From Candidatus Saccharimonadota bacterium (GTDB lineage Bacteria > Patescibacteriota > Saccharimonadia > Saccharimonadales > Saccharimonadaceae): 64,000 nt of DNA. Positions 17,063-25,575 of the stretch are shown here, piece by piece; positions within the stretch are counted from its first letter, which is position 1; each line of letters begins with the position of its first letter. Location of the stretch: NCBI GenBank assembly GCA_017557865.1, contig JAFYXW010000002.1:1-64000 (forward strand). The letters run 5' to 3'. The notes under the pieces were generated by a model that worked only from the letters and a program-made list of their open reading frames with translations, was not told where the DNA came from and did no database searches. Made by a program: the position numbers and the translations under genes.

Positions 17063-18795
17063 AGGTAATCAGAGAGTTCTGCGAGAGTAATCTTTTCTTC
17101 TTTGTCGCGCAAACGAATAGAGACAATTCCCTCTTCTGCGTCTTTTGGCCCAACGATAATCACGGCTGGGATTTTCATTTCGGTAGCGCGACGAATCTTT
17201 TTGCCAAGAGAATCGGCAGAATCATCTACGCTGTAGCGAATCTTATTATTTGGTAATGGCTCACTTAGGACGGTATTGTCTAGAACGTCGGTGATTTTCG
17301 CGACATAGTCAGAAACTTGGTCGTTTACTGTCAGAATACGTACGTTTTCTGGAGCGCACCACATTGGGAGCCAACCAGCAGTATGTTCAAGATAGATGCT
17401 CATGAAACGCTCAATAGCACCAAGGAGAGCGCAGTGAACCATGATTGGAGTCTTTTTAGAACCATCCTCGGCGGTATATTCTAGATGGAAGCGGGTAGGC
17501 ATAGCATAATCTAGCTGTACAGTAGCAAGCTGCCATTCGCGGCCCAAAGCATCTTCGGCCATAAAGTCCATCTTAGGGCCATACATAGCGGCTTCGCCTT
17601 CGCCAATAAAGTAATCCATCTTGTATTTATCTGCCATGTCTTTGATAGCGTTCTCTGCTTTCTCCCACATTTCTGGAGTACCGATATAACCATCGCTATC
17701 ATCGCGGAAAGAAAGACGGAGGTGGAGCTTCATGTCGATGCGCTTATAGAGATCTTTAGCGGCTTCGATGAGTTCGCCAAAGATATCGCCGATTTGGTCT
17801 TCGGTACAAAAGACGTGTGAATCATCCTGAGTAATAGCGCGTACACGGGAGAGGCCACCAAGTTCACCCTTACGCTCATCGCGGTAAACCATTGTAGTTT
17901 CCAGATACTTAATTGGGAGGTCCTTGTATGAGCGTGGTTGTCCAGCAAAGATTTGAGAGTGGTGCGGGCAAGAAACTGGTTTTATTGCAAGGTGGTCGCC
18001 AGATTCCTGAGATACAAATTGAAGCATCTCTGGGAATTTCTCATAGTGACCAGAGGTCTTATAAAGATCTACATTTGCAATGTGCGGAATACAAACTTTT
18101 TTGTAACCGTTTTTAATGCGATAACTCTGAGTAAAATCATTAAGAAGATCGCGAAGAATTGTACCACGCGGAGTAAACAAAGGAAGGCCAGAGCCAACCA
18201 AGTCGGAGAAGCAGAACAAATCTAGTTGTGCACCGAGTTTACGATGGTCACGAGCTTTTGCCTCTTCTTGTCGCTTAATATATTCGTCTAGTTCTTCCTG
18301 AGTATCAAAAGCTACGCCGTAAATACGGGTGAGCATTTCCCTTTTTTCATCGCCACGCCAGTAGGCGCCAGCCAAACGAATAAGTTTGAACGCGCCAATT
18401 TCCTTGGTGTTCTCTACGTGTGGGCCTTTGCAAAGGTCGGTAAAAATGTTACCCAGGTCATAGAAAGAAATTTCTTCCCCATCCGGGAGCTCGGAGATTA
18501 ATTCTACTTTGAACTTTTGATTGTTCTCTTTTGCCCAGTTCAAAGCCTCCTCTTTTGATACGGTACGCTTTGTCATGTCTAGATTACGGGCAATAATGCC
18601 GCGCATCTTTTTCTCGATTTTAGGGAGATCAGCGTCGGAAACTTTGGCATCGCCAAAGTCAATGTCATAATAAAAACCGTTATCGATAGCCGGGCCAATG
18701 CCAAATGTTGTTGTAGGATAAAGCTCCTGCACCGCAGCTGCAAGTACATGACTTAAAGTATGCCTCATTTTTTCTAAATCTTCAGCAGATTTCAT
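17050..18795 (-). CDS. thrS: Threonyl-tRNA synthetase lacking the TGS domain
   Basis: ThrRS charges tRNA-Thr. The 581 residues begin directly in the editing domain (HTLSH at 12-16, and a later CxxxH-type site), so the roughly 60-residue N-terminal TGS domain of the E. coli enzyme is absent. The class II core has the zinc ligand Cys in CPHHSQIF, motif 2 MVYRDERKGELGGLSRVR and motif 3 with GAIERF. The C-terminal anticodon domain is present. The start has AAAGGAAAGGA before the ATG and the promoter -10 lies in the loop of a 12-bp inverted repeat. It heads thrS-miaA-wHTH-MBL-like-M50. Confidence 0.96.
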   Translation of the reverse strand: MKSAEDLEKMRHTLSHVLAAAVQELYPTTTFGIGPAIDNGFYYDIDFGDAKVSDADLPKIEKKMRGIIARNLDMTKRTVSKEEALNWAKENNQKFKVELISELPDGEEISFYDLGNIFTDLCKGPHVENTKEIGAFKLIRLAGAYWRGDEKREMLTRIYGVAFDTQEELDEYIKRQEEAKARDHRKLGAQLDLFCFSDLVGSGLPLFTPRGTILRDLLNDFTQSYRIKNGYKKVCIPHIANVDLYKTSGHYEKFPEMLQFVSQESGDHLAIKPVSCPHHSQIFAGQPRSYKDLPIKYLETTMVYRDERKGELGGLSRVRAITQDDSHVFCTEDQIGDIFGELIEAAKDLYKRIDMKLHLRLSFRDDSDGYIGTPEMWEKAENAIKDMADKYKMDYFIGEGEAAMYGPKMDFMAEDALGREWQLATVQLDYAMPTRFHLEYTAEDGSKKTPIMVHCALLGAIERFMSIYLEHTAGWLPMWCAPENVRILTVNDQVSDYVAKITDVLDNTVLSEPLPNNKIRYSVDDSADSLGKKIRRATEMKIPAVIIVGPKDAEEGIVSIRLRDKEEKITLAELSDYLCKL

Positions 18796-18812
18796 CTTTA
18801 TCCTTTCCTTTA

Positions 18813-18847
18813 ATTACTAGTATATTATACCAGATTATACTAGTAAT
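18813..18847 (-). promoter_or_regulatory. thrS promoter enclosed by a 12-bp perfect inverted repeat
   Basis: attactagtata (18813-18824) and tatactagtaat (18836-18847) are perfect inverted copies. The minus-strand -10 TATAAT (18824-18829, extended TGG) lies between them. One arm overlaps the last codons of the transporter gene and the other the transcription start. This looks like an operator, or a hairpin that ends transporter transcripts; there is no T-box. Confidence 0.55.
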
Positions 18848-19764
18848 AGCCAGACCATTAGTGGTAGCGTGACCATAGAAAGAATTGTAGAGATTGTAAC
18901 CAGCTCGGAGGCCTCATCGGCTTTACCGCCATACTTTACTGCAAAGAGTCCAAGCGAAGTGGCGGTAGGGAGAGCCTGGATGAGCGTACAAACCTGAATG
19001 ACCTCGGTTGGAAAGTTAAGAGCTGTAAGTAATCCAAAGGTGATAAGTGGGCCAGAAAACAGCTGAATAATAGCAGTAAATCCAAGGCGCCATTTTTTGA
19101 ACACCCTTAAAAGATTTGCTTCTGAGAGCATAAAACCAATACAGATAATTGAAAGTGGCGTGGTGGCACTACCAACGTAACCAACGGCGTCCGTGATAAA
19201 GCTTGGCAAATGAATGTTGAGCAAAAATAGTATCATCCCAGCCAAAACTGCAAGGATGTTCGGATTAAAAATTATACTACGGATAAGTTTCCAGGAAATT
19301 TTGTGTTCAAACAGCCAGATACCATAAGAAAAGAGCGCAATGTTAAAGGAAATGATAAAGCCGCAGTAGGCCAAAACGCCGCTCGGGCCGAAGGTGCTAA
19401 CCACGATTGGGTAACCCAGGAAGGTGGCATTATTAAAAATTAATGCGAATTGTGACTCGTAACGTAAATCTTTGTCTTTGTAGAATTTTGAATTAAAGAT
19501 AATTTTGGCCAAAATGATAAGAGTAATCATGATAATAGCGCCGGCAGCCAGGCCAGCGAAGAAAATATTGGCTGAAGATTCGTCATAGCTGCCCGGGAAA
19601 GCCACAAAAAGGGCTGCTGGCATGAAAACCACCAAGAGTAGGTTGGTAATTTCCTTGTTAGTTTTGGCGCTAATCAGCTTGAGCTTGCCAAGTAAAAAAC
19701 CAAGTGCTAAAATGAGGCCGATTGAGCCAAGACGTGCATAAAATTCCGCGAGTTCTACGTTCAT
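18835..19764 (-). CDS. AEC-family (auxin efflux carrier-like) transporter
   Basis: 309 residues with about ten transmembrane helices in two repeats of five, the layout of AEC/bile-acid-transporter-like carriers. Conserved points: NKEITNLLLVVFMPAALF in the first repeat, FNNATFLGYPIV, and TTPLSIICIGFMLSE with the family's PLS/A and G in the second repeat. Members export malate, other organic acids or amino acids; the substrate here cannot be deduced. The promoter is a leaderless type, TGCTATAAT six bases before the ATG. Confidence 0.88.
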   Translation of the reverse strand: MNVELAEFYARLGSIGLILALGFLLGKLKLISAKTNKEITNLLLVVFMPAALFVAFPGSYDESSANIFFAGLAAGAIIMITLIILAKIIFNSKFYKDKDLRYESQFALIFNNATFLGYPIVVSTFGPSGVLAYCGFIISFNIALFSYGIWLFEHKISWKLIRSIIFNPNILAVLAGMILFLLNIHLPSFITDAVGYVGSATTPLSIICIGFMLSEANLLRVFKKWRLGFTAIIQLFSGPLITFGLLTALNFPTEVIQVCTLIQALPTATSLGLFAVKYGGKADEASELVTISTILSMVTLPLMVWLLLV

Positions 19765-19792
19765 GCTTTTATTATAGCATAACCGGAAACAA

Positions 19793-20455
19793 TTATCTGC
19801 GTTTGCCTACTCCGCCGCGAATCTTTAGAATTTTACAGGTATCACAGTAAAGCTCGTTAAAGCTATCGTGGATTTTAATGTTGCTATCAAAAACTTCTTT
19901 AAGCATAGGCTTAATATCGTTGAACTGTGAGCATGCTAAAATAATCTCTTTAGGAACAAACTTTTTGGTCACGGCAAGTTCCAGCATTACATCTCTTATC
20001 TCCGTTTTGGTAAGTTCCCCGTCGTCAATTTTGCTGGGCCAATCGTCTAGGGCCATAGTAACGACATTGCGATGCAACCTGTTTACGTAGATGCGATATT
20101 TAACCGTCCTGGAGACGGCACTAGTAGTAAGAACAACCGTATTGCGATTAATAAAAGTACTCGGCATTACGAGATCCAAACCGATAAATTTTTGTGATGG
20201 ATATTGTTTACGAAAATACTTTAGACTAGTAATGGTGAGCAGAAAATTAGCAAAGACAATTAAATCTACTCTTCCAAGATACGGTTTTAGCGCCTTTTCG
20301 GCGGCAGCACGAGCTTCGTGCCGATTTTTTAGATATAAATCGGCGTTGCGCCAATCTATAACCCTTATAATTTCCACGACGCCAAGTTCGTCTTTTAGTT
20401 TATCTGCGAACAATTCCCCGCCAAAACCGCTGTCAAAAACTACAATTTTTAGCAT
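19793..20455 (-). CDS. Glutamate racemase-like protein missing one catalytic Cys
   Basis: 220 residues related to the Asp/Glu racemase superfamily (MurI). The N terminus VVFDSGFGG carries the conserved Asp-Ser. The first catalytic Cys, normally in ACNT, is lost: the segment reads FANFLLT (about 68-74). The second is kept as Cys175 in LACSQFND, although the usual GCTHYP around it has changed. Racemisation uses both Cys, so ordinary glutamate racemase activity is doubtful; a hydrolase, a one-base enzyme or a binding protein is possible. The ribosome site GGAG lies seven bases upstream. Confidence 0.65.
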   Translation of the reverse strand: MLKIVVFDSGFGGELFADKLKDELGVVEIIRVIDWRNADLYLKNRHEARAAAEKALKPYLGRVDLIVFANFLLTITSLKYFRKQYPSQKFIGLDLVMPSTFINRNTVVLTTSAVSRTVKYRIYVNRLHRNVVTMALDDWPSKIDDGELTKTEIRDVMLELAVTKKFVPKEIILACSQFNDIKPMLKEVFDSNIKIHDSFNELYCDTCKILKIRGGVGKRR

Positions 20456-20596
20456 TATGTCTCCTTTTTCCTCCGTTACGGCGATTGTAGCATGAGGTGG
20501 GACAGATTCTTTTGGCGTTTTTTAATTTTTCACTACATTTGTAGTAAGAATTTAAAAATCACTGACATACGTATTGCCTTTTTTGGTGTTTTATGG

Positions 20597-20602
20597 TATA
20601 AT
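20597..20602 (+). promoter_or_regulatory. Promoter of the 20635 gene
   Basis: TTGCCT, 17 bases, TATAAT (20597-20602). Since transcription should start near 20609, the ATG at 20605 is excluded and the ATG at 20635, behind GAGGGGG, is favoured. Confidence 0.75.
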
Positions 20603-20634
20603 ATATGTATTCTATAGAGAGGGGGCTATTGTAC

Positions 20635-21027
20635 ATGGAAAGAAACAATGCCAGATTATTAATTATTAAAAATATCAACGGATATTTGAAAGGTTTGTTT
20701 AAGGATCCTAAGGATGCAGGAGCAAATGTTTGTTTCTTGCGTCCGGAGAACAAGGATGAAATAACATGCATATTGCCAGAGATGTATTTGATGCCAGATG
20801 AAGTGCTAGCGGCTCAAAACTCGCTAGATGATATGCTCAATGAATCTCAGTGTAAAATGATTACGCTAGATTTAGCGACAAATCTATTGAGCATCACATC
20901 CGTCTTAAAGGGGATGGCAAAAACCGTCGAGATAACACTCGAAGGAGAACCCCTTGAATACTTCAAAAAAGGAGAAATCTTTGATTATATTTCGACAAAA
21001 GAAGACTTCTTTTATGGCCCCTTCTAA
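20635..21027 (+). CDS. Hypothetical soluble protein
   Basis: 130 residues from the ATG at 20635, which has a GAGGGGG ribosome site ten bases upstream; an ATG at 20605 lies between the -10 and the transcription start and is unlikely. The protein is soluble, mixed alpha/beta, with no motif I recognise. The stop codon TAA lies in the loop of the terminator hairpin, so termination starts as soon as translation ends. It is a single-gene unit, convergent with the SDR gene. Confidence 0.65.
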   Translation: MERNNARLLIIKNINGYLKGLFKDPKDAGANVCFLRPENKDEITCILPEMYLMPDEVLAAQNSLDDMLNESQCKMITLDLATNLLSITSVLKGMAKTVEITLEGEPLEYFKKGEIFDYISTKEDFFYGPF

Positions 21028-21040
21028 GGGGTCTTTTTTT
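21016..21040 (+). terminator. Terminator with the stop codon in its loop
   Basis: ggcccc and ggggtc pair around ttctaa, whose last three bases are the stop of the 20635 gene, followed by seven T. Confidence 0.85.
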
Positions 21041-21707
21041 AGTTGTTGATATTTTTGATGCCGACTTCTGGGATCATCACGTCGGCTGGAGTTTCAATAA
21101 TAAAACGAATTAAGCGTGCAACTTCCCTGGTGTCCACGCCATTAGCCATGTTCTTTTCGATGTTAAGCTTTTTAAACATGTCGGTTTTCATCATACCAGG
21201 CATAACATCAGTTACACGGATGCCATATTTGGCAACTTCATCTTGAAGCGACTTGGTAAAACCAGTAACGCCCCATTTAGTAGCATTGTAGACGACGCGC
21301 TCGGCTTTATGGTTGATACCGGCTTGAGAGTTAATATTGATAATTAAACCATCGCCATTCTTTTTCATCTCTGGGATAACTGCTTTGGAACAATTCATCA
21401 CGCCAAGAAGATTTACTTTTACTACTGATTCGATACGATTGACATCGTTTTCGTCAAGCTCTTCCTGAATCCAGAGCCCAGCACAGTTGATTAGGACGTC
21501 AATCTGACCAATTTTATTGATCACAGTTTCAACAGAATTATAATCTGTTACGTCGCAAACATAGTAGTCGCAGCCAGTTTCATCGGCAACGTTTTTTAGC
21601 TTTTCTTCGTTGGTCGCCAGAATCGTAACCTTGTTGTCTTTTGATAGATTTTCGGCTAGAGTTTTACCGAGGCCGTCGCTACCACCTGTAATGATAATAT
21701 TTTTCAT
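21039..21707 (-). CDS. Short-chain dehydrogenase/reductase
   Basis: 222 residues with the classical SDR features: cofactor motif TGGSDGLGKTLA at the N terminus (TGxxxGxG), NCAG near residue 75, a Ser in IININSQAG and the catalytic YNATK near 139-143. It is an NAD(P)(H)-dependent oxidoreductase; the acidic residue Thr-Asn-Glu region after strand 2 does not decide the cofactor, and the substrate is unknown. The start has AAGGAGC before it. Its end meets the plus-strand terminator at 21016-21040. Confidence 0.9.
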   Translation of the reverse strand: MKNIIITGGSDGLGKTLAENLSKDNKVTILATNEEKLKNVADETGCDYYVCDVTDYNSVETVINKIGQIDVLINCAGLWIQEELDENDVNRIESVVKVNLLGVMNCSKAVIPEMKKNGDGLIININSQAGINHKAERVVYNATKWGVTGFTKSLQDEVAKYGIRVTDVMPGMMKTDMFKKLNIEKNMANGVDTREVARLIRFIIETPADVMIPEVGIKNINN

Positions 21708-21740
21708 TTGAAGCTCCTTAGTTATTTTAATTATATCATG

Positions 21741-22148
21741 CTAAACTTTGTGGATTCTTCTTAGGTATTCTTCCCAAGCTTCGTTGTAGTAATTTACGAA
21801 ACGCTTACCGGCTTCGTCTATATGCACCCACTCGATTTGTTCGGCCTCTTCTTTTTGGGGGTTAAGTTCGTCGTTTAGCGGTTTTGCAACAAACAACAAT
21901 ATATCTTTGTAAATATCGGTGCCGGGCACGAGATGCCCAGTTTTGAAAGGATCGGTATCAACAATTTCTACATCTAGACCAGTCTCTTCTTTTGTTTCTC
22001 TAATTGCAGTTTCTATATCTGTCTCGCCTGGCTCTTGGTGCCCCTTTGGAAACGACCAAAACATTTCGCCGTCAGGGTCTTTTGCCCCAACTAAGAGCAC
22101 TTTATCTTCTTTCAAGATAATACAGCCACAACTTTTTTCAGTTTTCAT
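21741..22148 (-). CDS. Nudix hydrolase (diadenosine-polyphosphate hydrolase-like)
   Basis: 135 residues with a perfect Nudix box, GHQEPGETDIETAIRETKEETGL in consensus spacing (G-x5-E-x7-REUXEE-x-GU), near residues 35-57. The N-terminal SCGCIILKEDKVLLV is typical of Ap4A-hydrolase-like and MutT-like members, which clear damaged or signalling nucleotides. The exact substrate is open. Unlike the fusion at 13.7 kb the catalytic box is intact. The gene is leaderless: TATAAT lies six bases before the ATG. Confidence 0.9.
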   Translation of the reverse strand: MKTEKSCGCIILKEDKVLLVGAKDPDGEMFWSFPKGHQEPGETDIETAIRETKEETGLDVEIVDTDPFKTGHLVPGTDIYKDILLFVAKPLNDELNPQKEEAEQIEWVHIDEAGKRFVNYYNEAWEEYLRRIHKV

Positions 22149-22182
22149 GTAATGATTATATCACTCTATGTGAAACGAGACA

Positions 22183-22236
22183 CACAAACAGAATAAAAAA
22201 ATACCCCTTTGGGGTTTATTATTTATTCTGGTGGGG
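22183..22236. repeat. Left copy of a flank repeated next to tRNA-Val
   Basis: This stretch (acacacaaacagaataaa, a cccc/gggg terminator-like hairpin at 22194-22225, then ttattctggtgggg) has a counterpart at 22781-22840 (cacacaaacagaaaaa, another hairpin, ttattctggtgggt). The second copy runs into the 3' end of tRNA-Val. The two enclose the deaminase gene as direct repeats, as an insertion at a tRNA end would leave. They are not identical: the hairpin sequences differ. Confidence 0.5.
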
Positions 22237-22319
22237 TTTAATTCGCCACGTATCAACAGTATACAAAGAAGATTTATATCAAAAATGGTATAATAAAAAG
22301 GAGCAAAAGGATATAAAAT

Positions 22320-22760
22320 ATGAGCGATGAAGACTATATTGATATAGCTATAGATATTAGCAAAAAATCTAAATATCCTTACGGGGCTATTATTGTTAAA
22401 AACAATGAAATAATTGGCAGAAGCGATGACGAAACTCTGAAGAAAACAAGCATGTACTCACATGCAGAGCTAGAGGCGATAGAAAGTGCTTCAAAAAATA
22501 AGAATTTATACGGAGATTTAAAAGGAGCGACAATATATGCTTCCTGTGAACCGTGTATGATGTGCATGGGAGCTATTTTATATGAAGAGTTTTCTAAAAT
22601 TGTTTATGCTGCGACACTAAAAGACAGTAACGACTATTACTGCCCAGAAATATTAACAGACATAGATGAACTAGCAAATTATTCGAAAAATAAAATCCAA
22701 ATAATTAAAGAATTGCATAGAGAACAGGCGGTAGAAGTATTGAGGTCAAACGTATCTTAG
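22320..22760 (+). CDS. Cytidine/deoxycytidylate-type nucleoside deaminase
   Basis: 146 residues with the zinc deaminase signature: HAELEAIES (ligand His, catalytic Glu) and CEPCMMC (two Cys ligands). The arrangement resembles TadA and guanine deaminase relatives. It may act on a free base or nucleoside; TadA function is possible only if no other tadA exists. The gene is more AT-rich than its neighbours, has a ribosome site (AAAGGAT) rather than the leaderless start of nearby single genes, and lies between two direct repeats next to tRNA-Val, so acquisition by transfer is plausible. The promoter has TGGTATAAT. Confidence 0.88.
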   Translation: MSDEDYIDIAIDISKKSKYPYGAIIVKNNEIIGRSDDETLKKTSMYSHAELEAIESASKNKNLYGDLKGATIYASCEPCMMCMGAILYEEFSKIVYAATLKDSNDYYCPEILTDIDELANYSKNKIQIIKELHREQAVEVLRSNVS

Positions 22761-22802
22761 GCCCCTTGCGAGGCGAGCCACACACAAACAGAAAAATAAA
22801 AT

Positions 22803-22830
22803 AAAGAGCCTCTGGCTCTTTCTTTTTATT
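22803..22830. terminator. Bidirectional terminator between deaminase and tRNA-Val
   Basis: aaagagcc and ggctcttt form an 8-bp stem with a 3-base loop. T-rich stretches follow on both strands, serving the plus-strand deaminase and the minus-strand tRNA. Confidence 0.8.
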
Positions 22831-22831
22831 C

Positions 22832-22908
22832 TGGTGGGTGATGAGGGGCTCGAACCCCCGACCTTCTCGGTGTAAACGAGACGCTCTAGCCAACTGAGCT
22901 AATCACCC
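22832..22908 (-). tRNA. tRNA-Val (anticodon UAC)
   Basis: Reads GGGTGAT at the 5' end and ATCACCC-A-CCA at the 3' end. The anticodon arm is TCTCG-TTTACAC-CGAGA, giving TAC. The D arm (AGCTCAGTTGGCTAGAGC) and T loop (TTCGAGC) are normal, and CCA is encoded. Confidence 0.97.
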
Positions 22909-22933
22909 GTGCTGATAATTATACCATACTTTT

Positions 22934-24559
22934 CTACTTTTTGACAAATTTTTTGGTGACGTCAAATTTTTCCATATAGAGGCCAAACATTAGACGGGTC
23001 TGAGCATAGAAAGCCGCTAGTGACTGGTAAAGTATAGAGGTGACCGGCATTAGGACCCATTGCAAAAGCATCAGAATAGAGCGGCTTTTGCGATACTTCT
23101 CTGGGCGAGGCGGAAGCATCTTGAAAGAAACCAAAATAGTAATCATCAAGCCAACTAGTGCAAAGGTTTCTACAACGCTAACGATGTTTGGGAGGCTATA
23201 GGCGACCATATTATGAGATGAAACATTCATAATCATTGGTACCCAGCCACCAAAAGCGACAATCGGAGCCAGAATAGCTAAGGTAATATGCCCGTCTAAG
23301 AGGCGCCAGAATCTTGGGAATAGTTTCCAAAATGGCATGATGCGACGGCTATGCGAAGTGAAGAGCCTAATCCCTACGTAGGCTACATCGGAAGCGCCGT
23401 AATACCAACGACGCACCTGAATAAACTGCGCCCTGATGGTTTTTGGCAAGGTTTCGTCCACTACGGCATCTTGGTATATAGGTATTCGAATCGGTAACAC
23501 CGAATAATCCCCATTAAAGAAGAACAGACTGCGCCAATATTGATGACCATCTTCTACAATGGTACGCTTGCTCCAAAAATCCATAGCCTCCAAAGCTTGG
23601 AGCGGTTGGCTATGAGAGGCGAAGTTACGAAGTAGATGTGGGCGCATAGTAGTAATAACGTTGAAGAAGGAGTTCGATACGGCGATAATACGGGACGGGG
23701 CAGGCGCATCCCAGATATTATTCATAAACAAAGACACCGGTTGGTAACTGAGGCGCTGGCGATTAGGATGAGTGATAAATTCATAGGCCACAGAATCCAA
23801 ATATTTTGGCGCCATCTGATTATCACTATCTAGAGATGTGACAATAATGTTTTCTATCGGCAAATGTTTTTTCGCTACATAATCTGCCAAGATGTGGCCG
23901 GCGAAGGTAAGATTCGGACCCTTGCCGATGACTTCGCCTGGCAAATCTGCTGGGTGTTTAGAGAGAATAAATTCTTTGAACACGCCTTTGTATTTGGCGG
24001 CAAGTTCCATAGCTAAAGCTTCCATTTCTTCCCCGCCACGAGCTTCGTAGGCCAAAACAAAGATAATACGTTTGTTTGGGAAAGTAGTATTTACGATTGC
24101 ATCAATAGAAGGAACTAGAATTTCACGCCCTTCGTTATAGGCGGTCATAATAACAGCGTGTAAAGTCTTGCTTGGATCTGGATAATCTCTACCCATGGCG
24201 GCCATCAATTTAAGATTTTCGACATGCTCATCAAAATGATAGCTCTTAGAACTATTGCCGTGGAGGCGTTCATAAGCTTCGTGGGGATTTTCTAGATCTT
24301 CCATGCGCTTACGCCAGTCTACACGCCCTGCCCGCTTTATTACTTCGTAACCCTGAATTGTGCGGTAAGCTACGCCTATGGCTTTTACCAAGGTAATGGC
24401 AATGACGGTAAATAGATAAATTGCGCCGAGAACTGGACTAAGCCATGACAAAATGAACAAGAGAACAATGGCGCCATAAGAAATAGCACCAGGCAAAATC
24501 TCTAGAAACCGATATAGTCTAGCGCGTCTACCTTGGGGAATTTCAAGGTTATGGCGCAT
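22934..24559 (-). CDS. Membrane glycosyltransferase, family 2-like
   Basis: 541 residues. Two transmembrane helices near 15-55 precede a GT-A domain (about 130-370) with MTAYNEGREIL, the metal-binding VTSLDSDNQM (DxD-type) and the QVRRWYYG motif typical of processive family 2 enzymes (QxxRW). Three to four helices follow near 400-520. It resembles the cellulose- and poly-GlcNAc-synthase-like enzymes of CPR bacteria, which may build a surface polysaccharide; donor and product are unknown. It is the last gene of a tight operon after two small membrane proteins (gaps of 0 and 1 base). Confidence 0.88.
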   Translation of the reverse strand: MRHNLEIPQGRRARLYRFLEILPGAISYGAIVLLFILSWLSPVLGAIYLFTVIAITLVKAIGVAYRTIQGYEVIKRAGRVDWRKRMEDLENPHEAYERLHGNSSKSYHFDEHVENLKLMAAMGRDYPDPSKTLHAVIMTAYNEGREILVPSIDAIVNTTFPNKRIIFVLAYEARGGEEMEALAMELAAKYKGVFKEFILSKHPADLPGEVIGKGPNLTFAGHILADYVAKKHLPIENIIVTSLDSDNQMAPKYLDSVAYEFITHPNRQRLSYQPVSLFMNNIWDAPAPSRIIAVSNSFFNVITTMRPHLLRNFASHSQPLQALEAMDFWSKRTIVEDGHQYWRSLFFFNGDYSVLPIRIPIYQDAVVDETLPKTIRAQFIQVRRWYYGASDVAYVGIRLFTSHSRRIMPFWKLFPRFWRLLDGHITLAILAPIVAFGGWVPMIMNVSSHNMVAYSLPNIVSVVETFALVGLMITILVSFKMLPPRPEKYRKSRSILMLLQWVLMPVTSILYQSLAAFYAQTRLMFGLYMEKFDVTKKFVKK

Positions 24560-24560
24560 T

Positions 24561-24923
24561 TTAGCCTTCTTTCTGGAGGCGAATTAGTACGACAAGAGCA
24601 CCGGCGATTAACATGGTGGTGGTAATAAGAAAGAACTTGGCCATACCGGCGCCGCGGCGATGGTAAAGTTTAACGGCGATGAAATTATGAACAATCCCAA
24701 AAATGATAGCTAAGATCAAAAACGAAATCATGTCTACCCAAGAGCCGTCGCGATAACCACCGATGTCGCCATACCCAACTTTTACAACTACAGCATTTGG
24801 ATTTAGCTTAATAACTCCATAGACAAGAAGAACAATCGAAAAAACAAGATTCATAATCATTAGAACGAGCATCCAGCGCTCTTCTTTATAAATCTTTTTT
24901 AGATCTTCGAGATAAGTTTTCAT
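24561..24923 (-). CDS. Small membrane protein in the glycosyltransferase operon
   Basis: 120 residues with three hydrophobic segments (about 16-38, 65-82 and 95-113) and basic ends. No family recognised. It abuts the stop of the preceding DUF308-like gene and ends one base before the glycosyltransferase, so it may help that enzyme in the membrane; this is inferred from position only. Confidence 0.65.
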   Translation of the reverse strand: MKTYLEDLKKIYKEERWMLVLMIMNLVFSIVLLVYGVIKLNPNAVVVKVGYGDIGGYRDGSWVDMISFLILAIIFGIVHNFIAVKLYHRRGAGMAKFFLITTTMLIAGALVVLIRLQKEG

Positions 24924-25520
24924 TTATTTTTTACCCGCGAGTTTGTCGATTATCATATTCACGTGCTGAATAAAGATTACATCGCCAATGATACCAATGA
25001 CACCGGTAACAACCATGAGCCAGCCAGCTAGAGCAATAGCCCCGCCAGTGCTAAAGGTAACAATGATACCAATTACTAGCATAATTAATGAAATTACGAT
25101 CATTTGCTTCCAGCTCACTACCTTGGCAGCACGAAGTTTAAGCGCAGCATTAAGACGTACGAGCGATTCGTAGATGATTAAGATACCAATAATTACGCTA
25201 AAGATGTGGGCAATACTTTGGCCGGCAACCAAAATTGCGATACCAATCAGAGTGCAAATAACGCCAGAGAGGAGCCTGTTATTAAAATAATCTTTTTGGT
25301 TCTCTTCTAGAAAGTAGTTGATGATAATTACGCCACCACGGACAATAAAGAAACAGCCAATAATAAGTGCGATTACTTGTACGATAGTATCTGGCCAGAT
25401 AGCGCAAAGAAAACCAAGCACCAATAGGACCATAGATTCAAGCACGGCAGACCATGCAGATTTTTTGATGTCACTGCCAGCCTGTTCGATTGGGCGTTTG
25501 ATGATTTCCGTTTTGCTCAT
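24924..25520 (-). CDS. HdeD/DUF308-like membrane protein
   Basis: 198 residues with six hydrophobic segments in pairs, each pair carrying a Gly-rich turn (LVLGFLCAIWPDTIV, GIAILVAGQSIAHIFSVIIGI), the layout of the HdeD/DUF308 family. Members are linked to acid stress in E. coli but their function is mostly unknown. First gene of a three-gene operon with a ribosome site (AAGGAG) and a TGCTATAAT promoter that diverges from that of tRNA-Thr. Confidence 0.8.
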   Translation of the reverse strand: MSKTEIIKRPIEQAGSDIKKSAWSAVLESMVLLVLGFLCAIWPDTIVQVIALIIGCFFIVRGGVIIINYFLEENQKDYFNNRLLSGVICTLIGIAILVAGQSIAHIFSVIIGILIIYESLVRLNAALKLRAAKVVSWKQMIVISLIMLVIGIIVTFSTGGAIALAGWLMVVTGVIGIIGDVIFIQHVNMIIDKLAGKK

Positions 25521-25575
25521 GCTTATCTCCTTAACTGTGTATATTATAGCATATATTGTGCTATAATAGAAAAGT

